Of a stretch of DNA of 35,434 nucleotides, positions 8,804-17,757 are shown in pieces. Source of the stretch: Bryobacterales bacterium (GTDB lineage Bacteria; Acidobacteriota; Terriglobia; Bryobacterales; Bryobacteraceae); contig PMUP01000045.1 in assembly GCA_003166865.1 (NCBI GenBank), positions 20,658 to 56,091 of the forward strand, written 5' to 3'. Below the pieces are notes generated by a model. That model worked only from the letters and a program-made list of their open reading frames with translations. It searched no databases and was not told the origin of the DNA. How positions within the stretch are numbered: the first letter of the stretch is position 1; every line of letters begins with the position of its first letter. Position numbers and translations under genes: made by a program.

Positions 8804-9603
8804 CGCGCCAGCGTGCCGGCCACTTCAATCCACTCGGTCTCCGCGGGACCGGCGGGACTCAAGCCGCCAAACCGGCGGTCGCGCTTCTGATAGTCCAAAA
8901 TCGCGTGCAGCAGATCCGCGCGCCGGAAATCGGGCCACAAAGTTTCCGTCACGTACAACTCGGCATAAGCGATCTGCCACAGCAGAAAGTTGCTGATGCG
9001 CATCTCGCCGGAGGTCCGGATCAAAAGATCTGGATCGGGCAGCCCCGCCGTGTAGAGCCGCGCCGCGATGGCCTGCTCGTCGATGCGCAGCTCGCGCAGG
9101 CGGCCTTCCAGCCTTGCATCCTCGAGGATGCCGTTCAAAGCATCCACCAGCTCAGCCCGGCCGCTGTAGTTGATGGCGAGGTTCAGGCACATGCCGCTGT
9201 TCCGAGCAGTCGCGTCGATGACGGTTTCCAGTTCTTCTCGCACCGGCGCGGGAAGCTGGTCCATCCGTCCCATGCACGTAAACCGGATTCCGTTGCGCAG
9301 GATCTGGGGCAGCTCACGGCTCAAATACAGCCGCAGCAGACGCCACAAAGTGTCCACTTCGGCGCGCGGCCGTTTCCAATTTTCGGTCGAGAACGCGTAG
9401 AGCGTCAAAGCCTGGATCCCGAGCTCAGTGCACGTCTCCACCGTGGACCGTACCGCGTCAACCCCCGCTTTGTGCCCCGCCACGCGCGGAAGATTGCGGC
9501 GGCGAGCCCAGCGCCCGTTGCCATCCATGATGATTGCGATGTGCGCCGGCAAACGAGCGGGATCGATCATGTGAAACGGGGCTTTCATTGAAATAGGCCG
9601 CAT
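8800..9603 (-). CDS. uppS: Undecaprenyl diphosphate synthase (isoprenyl transferase)
   Basis: This cis-prenyltransferase extends farnesyl-PP with isopentenyl-PP to make the lipid carrier for peptidoglycan and O-antigen. The MDGNGRWARRR motif carries the catalytic Asp (D27). TLYAFSTENWKRP, AINYSGRAELVDA and the C-terminal DLLIRTSGEMRISNFLLWQIAYAELY segment are all intact. Length is 267 residues. Starts at codons 6 and 12 are alternatives, since none of the three has a clear ribosome site. It is translationally coupled to cdsA and lies 12 bp after mutY. Confidence 0.95.
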   Translation of the reverse strand: MRPISMKAPFHMIDPARLPAHIAIIMDGNGRWARRRNLPRVAGHKAGVDAVRSTVETCTELGIQALTLYAFSTENWKRPRAEVDTLWRLLRLYLSRELPQILRNGIRFTCMGRMDQLPAPVREELETVIDATARNSGMCLNLAINYSGRAELVDALNGILEDARLEGRLRELRIDEQAIAARLYTAGLPDPDLLIRTSGEMRISNFLLWQIAYAELYVTETLWPDFRRADLLHAILDYQKRDRRFGGLSPAGPAETEWIEVAGTLAR

Positions 9604-9615
9604 TGAGCCAAACTG

Positions 9616-10662
9616 CTATGGTACACCGGATCGGCGCGAGACCGCTTCCGATTGAGCGTGCAGGGCCAAGGCTTTCTTCGCGATCGTACTTACGGGCACA
9701 CCCTCGAGACTGCTCTTCGCCAGCCATCGAAACCCGTTTGGGCGGGAACCGACGATGGCCCGGCAAACCTCCACAAAGTAGGTCGTATTCACGATCGTGT
9801 GTCGAAAGGCTCCGGCGTAATCAGTGACCTTGGCAGTGGGCAACTGCTCGCGTTCCGGAAGCTCCCAAAATTTTGCCAAGCGCGAGCTTTCGGCCGGCCG
9901 CTGCCAGAACAGGACCTTGCCGGCTTTTTCAATGACCAGTAGTCTCTTCCCGCGCTGATCGGCGCTGGGGCGGGCGCCGCGCACCGGCAATTGGTTCTCC
10001 AGTCCCTGTTTACGCGCTTCGCAGTACAACCGGACCGGACAGCGCTCGCATCGCGGCCGCTTGGGGAGGCAAACCGTCGCGCCCAATTCCATCAGCGCTT
10101 GATTGAATTCTCCGGGCCGCTTGCGATCCAGCAATACCTCGGCGAGAGCCCGCAACCGCTTTCGTACGGCAACCGATTTTATGTCGCCCAGCTCCAGCGC
10201 CAGGCGGCTCAACACCCGAGCCACATTTCCATCCATTACCGCGTGCGGCAAGCCAAAAGCGATGCTCGCAACCGCGGCCGCCGTGTAATCGCCCACGCCA
10301 GGCAGCTCCCGCAGTGCCGAGTGATCCCGGGGAAATTCCCCCAGTTCCACAATGTTCTTCGCCGCCTTTTGCAGGTTGCGCGCGCGCGAGTAATATCCCA
10401 ATCCGGCCCAGGCCGCCAATAGATCTTGCTCGGGGGCCTCAGCCAGCGCTTGCACATCCGGGAACCGCGCCAGAAACCGCGCATAATAAGGAAGCACGGC
10501 GGCTACGCGGGTTTGCTGCAACATGATCTCGGAAATCCATATCCGATAAGGATCTTCGTTCCGCCGCCACGGCAGATCGCGCTTGTGCTTGCGATACCAG
10601 GCTAGGAGGCGCCGCCGGATACTGGCCGGCTCGAGTTCGCCCGGTCGTGCTTGGTGAACCAT
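9616..10662 (-). CDS. mutY: A/G-specific adenine DNA glycosylase MutY
   Basis: It removes adenine mispaired with 8-oxoguanine. The 348-residue protein has the catalytic Glu (E45 in SEIMLQQTRV), a helix-hairpin-helix with LPGVGDYTAAA, and the catalytic Asp (D144 in MDGNVARVL). The 4Fe-4S cluster motif is C198-x6-C205-x2-C208-x5-C214. A NUDIX-like C-terminal domain for 8-oxoG recognition follows, with FWELPER and AFRHTIVN visible. It is the first gene of the mutY-uppS-cdsA operon. Its ATG is divergent from phoR, with 30 bp or less between the start codons. Confidence 0.95.
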   Translation of the reverse strand: MVHQARPGELEPASIRRRLLAWYRKHKRDLPWRRNEDPYRIWISEIMLQQTRVAAVLPYYARFLARFPDVQALAEAPEQDLLAAWAGLGYYSRARNLQKAAKNIVELGEFPRDHSALRELPGVGDYTAAAVASIAFGLPHAVMDGNVARVLSRLALELGDIKSVAVRKRLRALAEVLLDRKRPGEFNQALMELGATVCLPKRPRCERCPVRLYCEARKQGLENQLPVRGARPSADQRGKRLLVIEKAGKVLFWQRPAESSRLAKFWELPEREQLPTAKVTDYAGAFRHTIVNTTYFVEVCRAIVGSRPNGFRWLAKSSLEGVPVSTIAKKALALHAQSEAVSRRSGVP

Positions 10663-10692
10663 CTGGGAACGAGTATACTGTCACCAGATTCC

Positions 10693-12057
10693 GTGAGTGG
10701 TCGCATTATTCGCAGATTCCTTTGGGCCGGCTTTGCATTGCTTGCGGCTTCGCTGCTCGGCATGGATCTGTACGTGGCGCGCCATAACGCCGGGCTAGCG
10801 CGCCCGCTGTTAGGTGGCACCGTCCTGGTGCTGTTGCTGGCGAGCCTGCTTGCGTTCTTTTTCACGCGATCTTTTTCCCGCCGTGTATCTCAGATCCGAG
10901 CTTACGCCGAACGCCTGCTCGATTCGCCGGTCCTCGATCCGGCGCTGCCCTCCGGAGACGACGACTTGGGCCTGCTCGCTCGTTCCCTCCAGCGAACCGC
11001 GCCGCGCATCCGCGAGTTAGTAGAGAGTTTGAAACTGGAGGGCTCTCGCCGCGAAGCGATTCTGGTGAGCATGCTGGAGGGCGTGCTCGCCGTCGACAAG
11101 GACCTGCGCGTTACGTTCTGCAATCAGTCCTTCGCCAGAACTATCGGCGCGCGCCTTCCCGTGATTCCGGGCATACCCCTGGCGGAATTGGTGCGCGACC
11201 CCGGCTTGCGCGAGATCATGACCACCGTCCTCGCCACTGGAGAGCGCGTGGAACGGCGGCTCACTCTGGCGGCCGCCACCGCGCACTCCTTTGAGGTGCT
11301 GGCCGGGCCGATGGGAGGTCCGCCGTCACGGGGAGCACTCGCGATTTTGCATGACGTCACCGAGCTGGAACGCCTGGAACGTGTGCGCAAGGATTTTGTC
11401 GCCAACGTCTCGCATGAGCTGCGAACCCCGCTCACAGCCATCCGGGGCTACGCCGAAACCCTGCTCGAGGGCGGCCTGGAGGACCTGCAGAATAACCGCC
11501 GCTTCGTCGAAATCATCCTCTCGCAAGCCACCCGGCTCAGCAACATCGCCGCGGACCTGCTGTCGCTCTCGGAGCTGGAGTCGAGCGGGGCCACCGCGCC
11601 ACCCCACCCCGTCTCCGTCCGCGCCGCGCTCGAATCCGCCCTCCGCACCGTGGAATCCGCCGCGCGCCTGCAAGGCGTTACGCTGCTCTGCGAAAAATTG
11701 GAGGACGTCAAGGTCATTGGCCATGAACTGCGGCTGGAACAGATCTTCGTCAACCTGCTCGATAACGCTGTGAAGTTTAATCGCCCGAGTGGTGAAGTGC
11801 AGATCGAAATGCGATCCAAGAACGGAAAAGTCAACATCCTTATCGGAGACACCGGCATCGGCATCCCGTCCGAGGATCTGCCGCGCGTCTTCGAGCGCTT
11901 CTATCGCGTCGACAAAGCGCGCTCGCGCGCCATGGGCGGCACCGGCTTGGGCCTTTCCATCGTCAAGCACGCTGTTGAACAGATGGGCGGATCCATCAAG
12001 GTTGACAGCCGGTTAGGCGAAGGATCGGAATTCACCATCGAGCTGCCAACAATCTAG
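10693..12057 (+). CDS. phoR: Phosphate-regulon sensor histidine kinase PhoR
   Basis: Domains in order: TM1 (about 7-27), a short loop of roughly 13 residues, TM2 (about 41-58), HAMP, PAS (EAILVSMLEGVLAVDKDLRVTFCNQSF), HisKA with the phospho-acceptor His in VSHELRTPLTAIRGYAE (residue 241), and an HATPase domain with GDTGIGIP and GGTGLGLSIVKHAVEQMGG. The tiny periplasmic loop fits PhoR, which senses through PstSCAB-PhoU. I chose the GTG at 10693 (454 aa). The frame also opens at TTG 10651, but that would overlap the mutY start. No phoB is adjacent. The identity rests on architecture plus the pst-phoU genes that follow. Confidence 0.85.
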   Translation: MSGRIIRRFLWAGFALLAASLLGMDLYVARHNAGLARPLLGGTVLVLLLASLLAFFFTRSFSRRVSQIRAYAERLLDSPVLDPALPSGDDDLGLLARSLQRTAPRIRELVESLKLEGSRREAILVSMLEGVLAVDKDLRVTFCNQSFARTIGARLPVIPGIPLAELVRDPGLREIMTTVLATGERVERRLTLAAATAHSFEVLAGPMGGPPSRGALAILHDVTELERLERVRKDFVANVSHELRTPLTAIRGYAETLLEGGLEDLQNNRRFVEIILSQATRLSNIAADLLSLSELESSGATAPPHPVSVRAALESALRTVESAARLQGVTLLCEKLEDVKVIGHELRLEQIFVNLLDNAVKFNRPSGEVQIEMRSKNGKVNILIGDTGIGIPSEDLPRVFERFYRVDKARSRAMGGTGLGLSIVKHAVEQMGGSIKVDSRLGEGSEFTIELPTI

Positions 12058-12093
12058 AACTAATCGGCGTTGCAACTAAACCTAATCTAACGT

Positions 12094-12137
12094 TGTAACC
12101 GGATATTAACCAGATTGTCATTTATCGCTAACGCCAT
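12094..12137 (+). promoter_or_regulatory. Candidate Pho box: four 11-bp direct repeats upstream of the porin
   Basis: Four consecutive 11-mers start at 12094, 12105, 12116 and 12127: TGTAACCGGAT, ATTAACCAGAT, TGTCATTTATC and GCTAACGCCAT. Three share TAAC at the same offset and the third carries TGTCAT. PhoB-family regulators bind tandem 11-bp repeats, and TTAACC-type cores are known for the cyanobacterial regulator SphR. Position, between phoR and a porin-pst-phoU gene set and 86 bp before the porin ATG, fits a phosphate-starvation promoter. It was found by eye and no scoring matrix was run. Confidence 0.55.
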
Positions 12138-12223
12138 CCCGTTATCCTCCGTTAGAAGAGTGCGGAAAACCTCCGCCTCGCTTTGGAAAACGAATTTTGA
12201 AAACCCAATCTGGGATGGAGACG

Positions 12224-13933
12224 ATGAAAGCAAAAACGTTCGGAAATATGATTTGCTCCGCGGTTTTTTTGGCCGCGTCGCTGTGGGGACAAACGACGGC
12301 GCCAAGTCCAGCCAACAGCCAGGACCCCAACAGTCAGAACATGGACGCGCTCAAGGCGCAACTGGCCGAGCAACAGAAGCAGATCGATCAGTTGAAACTG
12401 GCGCTGGCGGACCAGATGAAGCTCATCGAAAGAGCGACCAAGGCTGCGCCCGTGCTACCCGGTGAGGACACGTTGGCGTTGCCGCGCGATAAGGCTCTGG
12501 GAGACGTCGCCAGCAACACGCCCATCATTCCCTCGATCGCGCCGGCCGCCAAACCGGCCTTGAGCTCGGCGCAGCCGCCATCCTCTTCTTCCAGCAACCC
12601 GTGCGACAGCGCTCCGGACACGAATGCCGTGCCGCCTTATTTGCGGTTTGGGAGCGTTTGCATCACCCCGGTCGGGTTTGTGGACGCGACCTTCGTGTGG
12701 CGAGACAAAAACGCCGCGTCGGGTATCGGAAGCAATTTCGGCAGCGTCCCCTACAACAACGTGGTTAACGGTAACCTTTCCGAAACCCGCTTCAGTGTCC
12801 AGAACTCCCGGCTTGGGCTGCGTGTGGATGGAGACTGGAAGGGGACTCATTTCATCGGCTACAACGAGTTCGACTTCTTGGGAACCAGCGGTGGAACCAA
12901 TCTCAACACCACCAACGGCGGTGTCGTTCCCCGGCTGCGCCTATTTTGGTTGGACGCGAGGCATGGCGGTTGGGAGTTTCTCGCCGGCCAAAGCTGGAGC
13001 ATGCTGACGCCGAACCGCTTTGGGATCTCCCCGCTGCCACAAGACATCTTCTACTCGCAAGTCATGGACGTGAACTACATGGCGGGTTTGACCTGGACAC
13101 GTCAGCCCGGCTTCCGCGTCGTCTACCACGCGGGCGAGAAGCTGGCGTTTGGCCTCGCGGCTGAGGAACCCGACCAATATATTGGTGGTTCCTCGGGCGG
13201 TTCATCAATCGTCCTCCCGGCCGCCTATACCGCGCTGTCCGGCACCCAGCTTGACGGGGGCAACTTTACTAATCCTTATGCCGGGCCACAGCTCACGCCC
13301 GACATCATTGCCAAGATCGCGATTGATCCAAGCTCTCGGTTTCACGCCGAAGTCGCCGGGGTCTTGAGCACCTTCAAAATCATTAACCCAGCTAACTTGA
13401 CGCTGCAACAAACCAACACCATGACCGGCGGCGGCATTCAGGCCGGGTTCAATGTCGAGGTTCTTCCGGGCTTCCGTTTGATCACCACCAACTTCTGGGG
13501 TGATGGCGAGGGACGTTACCTGTTCGGTCAAGCCCCGGACGTAGCTGTGAACGCCAATGGCAGCCTGAACGGGCTGCATGCCGGCGGCACAGTCGATGGT
13601 TTTGAAGCCAGGATGGGCAGGTTGCTACTGTTCGCTTATTACGGTGGAATCTACGTCGGACGCGACGTGGTGGTTGATACCACCGGGAAACTGGTCGGTT
13701 ATGGTTACACAGGTTCCTCAAACGGCCAGAACCGCGCCATTCAGGAAGGCACATTCGGCTTCAACCAGACCATGTGGGCCAACCCGCGCTACGGCGCTAT
13801 CAATCTCATTGGTCAATATGAGTACCTGACGCGTGAGCCCTGGTATATCGGCACGAGCCCCAAGGCAACTCACGACAACACCATCTTCTTCGACGTCCGC
13901 TACACGCTGCCCGGCAGCATGCCAAAGTTTTAG
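12224..13933 (+). CDS. Outer-membrane porin of the phosphate gene cluster (DcaP/OprP-like)
   Basis: The precursor is about 569 residues. The ATG at 12224 fits a signal peptide (MKAKTFGNMICSAVFLAASLWGQ), though an in-frame ATG at 12215 and a TTG at 12197 precede it. After the signal come a Gln/Lys-rich coiled coil (MDALKAQLAEQQKQIDQLKLAL), a Pro/Ser-rich linker, and a long beta-barrel with alternating strands starting near LRFGSVCITPVGFVDATFVW and ending in an aromatic residue (PKF), as outer-membrane barrels do. The coiled coil is typical of trimeric porins with a periplasmic stalk. Placement between phoR and pstS suggests uptake of phosphate or organic phosphates. Substrate specificity is inferred from position only. 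Confidence 0.8.
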   Translation: MKAKTFGNMICSAVFLAASLWGQTTAPSPANSQDPNSQNMDALKAQLAEQQKQIDQLKLALADQMKLIERATKAAPVLPGEDTLALPRDKALGDVASNTPIIPSIAPAAKPALSSAQPPSSSSSNPCDSAPDTNAVPPYLRFGSVCITPVGFVDATFVWRDKNAASGIGSNFGSVPYNNVVNGNLSETRFSVQNSRLGLRVDGDWKGTHFIGYNEFDFLGTSGGTNLNTTNGGVVPRLRLFWLDARHGGWEFLAGQSWSMLTPNRFGISPLPQDIFYSQVMDVNYMAGLTWTRQPGFRVVYHAGEKLAFGLAAEEPDQYIGGSSGGSSIVLPAAYTALSGTQLDGGNFTNPYAGPQLTPDIIAKIAIDPSSRFHAEVAGVLSTFKIINPANLTLQQTNTMTGGGIQAGFNVEVLPGFRLITTNFWGDGEGRYLFGQAPDVAVNANGSLNGLHAGGTVDGFEARMGRLLLFAYYGGIYVGRDVVVDTTGKLVGYGYTGSSNGQNRAIQEGTFGFNQTMWANPRYGAINLIGQYEYLTREPWYIGTSPKATHDNTIFFDVRYTLPGSMPKF

Positions 13934-13937
13934 TGGC

Positions 13938-14002
13938 GCACGCACTCTTGCGTGCCGTGTCGAGACTCTTCTCGACACAGAATGGGGGCGGCGCAAGCCG
14001 CC
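13938..14002 (+). repeat. Three consecutive stem-loops between porin and pstS
   Basis: Hairpin 1 (13938-13955) has a 7-bp stem GCACGCA/TGCGTGC with loop CTCT. Hairpin 2 (13957-13978) has a perfect 9-bp stem GTGTCGAGA/TCTCGACAC, also with loop CTCT. Hairpin 3 (13987-14002) has stem GGCGGC/GCCGCC with a GCAA tetraloop, followed by another TCTCGAC at 14003. No U-tract follows, so termination is unlikely. The array fills nearly the whole 91-bp gap and leaves only the pstS ribosome site. It may set the porin-to-pstS expression ratio by mRNA processing, or be a dispersed repeat. Confidence 0.8.
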
Positions 14003-14024
14003 TCTCGACGAAAGGACTGGATTC

Positions 14025-15032
14025 ATGAGGACACAAGCGCTTTGGATTGCCTTGGTCACGGCCGCCGGAACAATGGCGGCCTCAGCCGAAACCATCAATG
14101 CGGCGGGGGCCACGTTCCCCGCCCCCATTTACCAAAAGTGGTTTGAAAATTTTCACAAAGCGCACCCCGATATCCAAATCAACTACCAAGCCATTGGTTC
14201 GGGCGGCGGAATCCGCCAGCTCACGGAAGGCACGGTCGACTTCGGTGCCTCCGATATGCCCATGACCGACGATCAAATGTCGAAGGTCACCAAATTCAAA
14301 GTGCTGCATTTTCCGACGGTGCTCGGCGGCATCGTTCCCACCTATAACGTTCAGGGCGCGACTTCGCTGAACTTCTCCGGCGCGACGTTGGCTGGCATTT
14401 ATCTGGGCAACATAAAGAAGTGGAACGATCCGGCGCTGAAGAAGGACAACCCCAGCGTGAATCTTCCCAACGAGGACATCACCGTGGTGCATCGCTCGGA
14501 TGGGAGCGGCACCAGCTTCGTGTTCACCGACTATCTTACGAAGGTCAGCCCGGAGTGGAAGAAAGTAGGCGCCAACACCTCCGTGAATTGGCCGGTTGGG
14601 TTGGGCGGCAAAGGCAATGAAGGCGTGGCTGGATTGGTAAAGCAGACGCCGTTTTCGATTGGTTACGTCGAGTTACTCTACGCGGTCCAGAACAAGATGG
14701 AATACGGCTCCCTGAAGAACGCAGCCGGCAATTTTATCAAAGCGGATTTCAATACCGTCTCCGAAGCCGCCGCTGGCGCCGCCAACGACATGCCGGCCGA
14801 CTTCCGTGTTTCTATCACCAACGCTCCCGGCAAGAACGCCTATCCGATTTCAACCTTCACCTGGTTGCTGATCCCGGACAAAATCGGCGACGCCACCAAG
14901 AAAAAGTCGATCACGGACTTCTTGCAGTGGATGCTGACCACCGCCCAGGCGGACGCTCAGGGGCTCAGTTACGCGCCGCTACCCAAATCGATAGTCGCCA
15001 AGGAACAAAAGCAGCTCGCTTTGATAAAGTAA
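14025..15032 (+). CDS. pstS: Phosphate ABC transporter substrate-binding protein PstS
   Basis: This periplasmic phosphate-binding protein is 335 residues from the ATG at 14025, which has an AAAGGA ribosome site 8 bases upstream. The reading frame runs open further 5', but that part lies across the hairpins. A signal peptide ends at about ASA-ETI. Ligand-site segments are present: GATFPAPIYQKW, GSGGGIRQLTEGTVDFGASD and HRSDGSGTSFVFTDYL. The PstS family is diagnostic. The order pstS-C-A-B-phoU is intact downstream, and transcription is probably from the upstream Pho-box region. Confidence 0.96.
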   Translation: MRTQALWIALVTAAGTMAASAETINAAGATFPAPIYQKWFENFHKAHPDIQINYQAIGSGGGIRQLTEGTVDFGASDMPMTDDQMSKVTKFKVLHFPTVLGGIVPTYNVQGATSLNFSGATLAGIYLGNIKKWNDPALKKDNPSVNLPNEDITVVHRSDGSGTSFVFTDYLTKVSPEWKKVGANTSVNWPVGLGGKGNEGVAGLVKQTPFSIGYVELLYAVQNKMEYGSLKNAAGNFIKADFNTVSEAAAGAANDMPADFRVSITNAPGKNAYPISTFTWLLIPDKIGDATKKKSITDFLQWMLTTAQADAQGLSYAPLPKSIVAKEQKQLALIK

Positions 15033-15041
15033 GAAGTCCTG

Positions 15042-16016
15042 ATGGCAACCGCCGCAGTCACTGGGCCGATCCAATCGCGTCCGAAGAAGCTCGTGAAGTT
15101 TTGGCGGGACGGGGACCAGATCGCCCACCTCGTCACGCTGATCTTTGCAGCCAGCGTATTTCTGGTCACCGTGTTCCTGGTCTATGAGCTCTGGATTCAC
15201 TCCGGGCCCTCCCGCGCGAAGTTCGGCTTTAGCTTCCTGACGGGCAAAACCTGGGACCCGGTGGCCGAACAGTTCGGCGCGCTGCCCTTTATCTATGGAA
15301 CCGTGCTGACCTCCTTGCTGGCCCTGCTGATCTCGGTGCCGCTGGGAGTGGGCGCAGCCATCTTCCTGGCTGAACTGGCCCCGCCGAAGCTCTCCAACGT
15401 CTGTACGTTCCTGGTGGAGCTGCTGGCGGCGGTGCCCAGCGTGATTCTTGGCCTGTTGGCGATCTTTACGTTGGTACCCATGCTGCGCCAGTATGGCGAG
15501 CCATTCCTGAAACGGACGCTCGGCTTTCTGCCCTTGTTCCAGGGACCGGCTTATGGAGTCGGCTATCTTGCGGCCGGCCTGATCCTGGCCATCATGACCT
15601 TTCCGTTTATCATCTCCATCTCCCGCGAAGCGTTGCTGGCCGTTCCGCGCGAACAACGCGAAGCTGCGCTCGCCCTCGGAGCAACCAAGTGGGAATCCAC
15701 CTGGAAAGTAGTCGTACCGTATGCCCGGCTCGGGATTCTTGGATCGATCTTCCTCGCTCTGGCGCGCGCCTTGGGAGAAACCATGGCCGTCACCATGGTC
15801 ATCGGCAACGATACCGGCATCCACACCTCTCTGCTTTCGCCTGGTTACACCATCGCCGCCATTATCGCCAATGAGTTTACCGAAGCCACCAGCGATGTCT
15901 ATCTCAGCGCTCTGGTCGAGCTTGGATTGGTGCTGTTCGCTCTCACCATGGTCCTCAACGCGGTCGCGCAACTGCTGATCGCCGCCACCACGGGGAAGGG
16001 ATCGACGCAAGCCTAA
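15042..16016 (+). CDS. pstC: Phosphate ABC transporter permease PstC
   Basis: This 324-residue inner-membrane permease has about six transmembrane segments. The first is at IAHLVTLIFAASVFLVTVFLVY, preceded by a cytoplasmic N-terminus. A large periplasmic segment (SGPSRAKFGFSFLTGKTWDPV) is typical of PstC. The EAA loop that contacts PstB is REAALALGATKWES, followed by RALGETMAVTMVIGN. It follows pstS after 9 bp and pairs with PstA. Confidence 0.95.
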   Translation: MATAAVTGPIQSRPKKLVKFWRDGDQIAHLVTLIFAASVFLVTVFLVYELWIHSGPSRAKFGFSFLTGKTWDPVAEQFGALPFIYGTVLTSLLALLISVPLGVGAAIFLAELAPPKLSNVCTFLVELLAAVPSVILGLLAIFTLVPMLRQYGEPFLKRTLGFLPLFQGPAYGVGYLAAGLILAIMTFPFIISISREALLAVPREQREAALALGATKWESTWKVVVPYARLGILGSIFLALARALGETMAVTMVIGNDTGIHTSLLSPGYTIAAIIANEFTEATSDVYLSALVELGLVLFALTMVLNAVAQLLIAATTGKGSTQA

Positions 16017-16032
16017 TGGACCGGATGGCTTT

Positions 16033-16881
16033 GTGAACAGGATGACCCGGCGCAACATCGTGAACGGCATCATGCTGACCATCACCGGCATCTGCACCGT
16101 TGTCACTGTGTCGGTTCTGTTCCTGATCCTCGGCTATCTGGCAGTAAATGGCTGGCGCTCATTGGACTTCAACTTCTTCACCAAACTGCCCCTCTCTCCT
16201 GGCGAAACCGGCGGAGGCGTTGCCAATGCCATCGTAGGAAGTGGCGTATTGATCTTGATCGCGGCGGCGATCGGCATTCCGGTGGGATTCCTGGGCGCCA
16301 TCTATCTGGCGGAGTTCGGCGGCAAGACGGTGCCGATGCTGATCCGCTACACGGCCGACCTGTTGAACGGCGTGCCCTCCATCGTCATCGGAATCTTCGC
16401 CTGGACCGTCATCGTTGTGCCCATGCACCATTTCTCCGCCTGGGCCGGCGGCTTTGCCTTGAGCCTGATGATGATCCCGATTGGCCTGCGCGCCACCGAA
16501 CAGTTTTTGCGAAGCGTCCCCACGTCGCTCCGTGAAGCTTCGCTCGCCTTGGGCGCCAGCAAGACCCGCACGGTCATCAGCGTCGTGGTGCCCGCGGCCA
16601 AACAAGGTATCCTCACAGGCATGATTCTAGGCGTGGCGCGCGTCGCCGGAGAGACCGCGCCTTTGCTCTTTACGAGTTTGAACAATCAATACTGGGCCAA
16701 CAAGCTGGGCGAGCCGACCGCATCGCTGCCCGTGATGATTTACAAGCTCGCTATCTCGCCCTATGACGACTGGCATCGTCAAGCCTGGGCCGCCGGCCTG
16801 GTCCTGCTGGTTCTGGTCTTGATCGCCAACATCGCATCGCGCTGGGTGTTGTCTCGTGGAGCGTCAGCTCATAGAGGGTAG
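16033..16881 (+). CDS. pstA: Phosphate ABC transporter permease PstA
   Basis: This 282-residue permease starts at GTG 16033, with an ATG at 16042 as an alternative. It has six hydrophobic segments, the family stretch [13 protein letters not shown], an EAA loop ([14 protein letters not shown]) and [22 protein letters not shown], which is characteristic of PstA. It lies 16 bp after pstC and forms the heterodimeric channel with it. Confidence 0.95.
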   Translation: MNRMTRRNIVNGIMLTITGICTVVTVSVLFLILGYLAVNGWRSLDFNFFTKLPLSPGETGGGVANAIVGSGVLILIAAAIGIPVGFLGAIYLAEFGGKTVPMLIRYTADLLNGVPSIVIGIFAWTVIVVPMHHFSAWAGGFALSLMMIPIGLRATEQFLRSVPTSLREASLALGASKTRTVISVVVPAAKQGILTGMILGVARVAGETAPLLFTSLNNQYWANKLGEPTASLPVMIYKLAISPYDDWHRQAWAAGLVLLVLVLIANIASRWVLSRGASAHRG

Positions 16882-16901
16882 TAATCTGGAAATGGGAGCC
16901 T

Positions 16902-17726
16902 ATGCCGGAATCTGTAAAAATGAGTGAAACCACCGCCCCGCCACCCTTGCCCTCCGGCGTTCAGCCCGAAGTAGCCGCGAGACCCAAACTTCAGGCCGTG
17001 AATCTGAACTTTTTCTACGGCGCTTTCCACGCGTTGCACAACGTCAGCCTGGAGGTTCCCGAAAAGCGCATCACCGCGCTCATCGGCCCCTCCGGTTGCG
17101 GCAAGTCTACTTTCTTGCGCACGCTGAACCGCATCAACGAGACCGTCAAGAATGCGCGCTATGAAGGGCAGGTCTTGCTGGACGGCGAGAATGTACTGGA
17201 TCTCGACGTTACCAAGTTGCGCCGCCGCGTGGGCATGGTGTTTCAACGTCCCAATCCGTTCCCGAAATCCATCTTTGACAACGTCGCCTATGGCGTCAAG
17301 GTGAACGGGCTGAGGGCCGGCCGGTCGCTCCCGGATATTGTCGAGCACAGCCTCAAGCGCGCCGCGCTGTGGGAAGAAGTGAAAGATAAGCTGCACCAAT
17401 CGGCTTACTCACTTTCCGGCGGCCAGCAGCAGCGCTTGTGCATCGCGCGCGCCCTGGCGGTGGACCCGGAAGTTTTGCTGCTGGACGAACCCTGCTCGGC
17501 GCTGGATCCGATTGCCACTTCCAAGATTGAGGATTTGCTGTTCGCCCTCAAGGACCAGTGCACCCAGGTGATCGTAACCCACAACATGCAGCAAGCCGCG
17601 CGCGTGGCGGAGTTCACCGGCTTCTTTCTGTTGGGCAACCTGATTGAATTCGATAAGACCGAGATCATCTTCAAGCGCCCGGCCAAGAGGGAAACCGAAG
17701 ATTACATCACAGGACGGTTCGGTTGA
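16902..17726 (+). CDS. pstB: Phosphate ABC transporter ATP-binding protein PstB
   Basis: This 274-residue ABC ATPase has Walker [10 protein letters not shown] at 62-70, the signature [16 protein letters not shown] from 171, Walker [12 protein letters not shown] (D195, E196) and the H-loop [14 protein letters not shown]. The [10 protein letters not shown] and [18 protein letters not shown] segments are specific to PstB. A GGGAG site precedes the ATG at 16902, and another ATG six codons in is possible. The proline-rich N-terminal extension of about 25 residues is longer than usual. Confidence 0.97.
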   Translation: MPESVKMSETTAPPPLPSGVQPEVAARPKLQAVNLNFFYGAFHALHNVSLEVPEKRITALIGPSGCGKSTFLRTLNRINETVKNARYEGQVLLDGENVLDLDVTKLRRRVGMVFQRPNPFPKSIFDNVAYGVKVNGLRAGRSLPDIVEHSLKRAALWEEVKDKLHQSAYSLSGGQQQRLCIARALAVDPEVLLLDEPCSALDPIATSKIEDLLFALKDQCTQVIVTHNMQQAARVAEFTGFFLLGNLIEFDKTEIIFKRPAKRETEDYITGRFG

Positions 17727-17757
17727 TCCATGCTGGACATCATCCAGGAGCTACATC

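Noticed and set aside
13833-14024. An upstream-extended start for PstS
   Set aside because: The extension overlaps the porin and the hairpin array. The ATG at 14025 has a good ribosome site and a proper signal peptide.
14979-16106. A 375-codon open frame on the minus strand across pstC
   Set aside because: It is antisense to a clearly conserved permease, is rich in Gln/Arg/Gly/Asp as expected for a GC-rich shadow frame, and matches no family.
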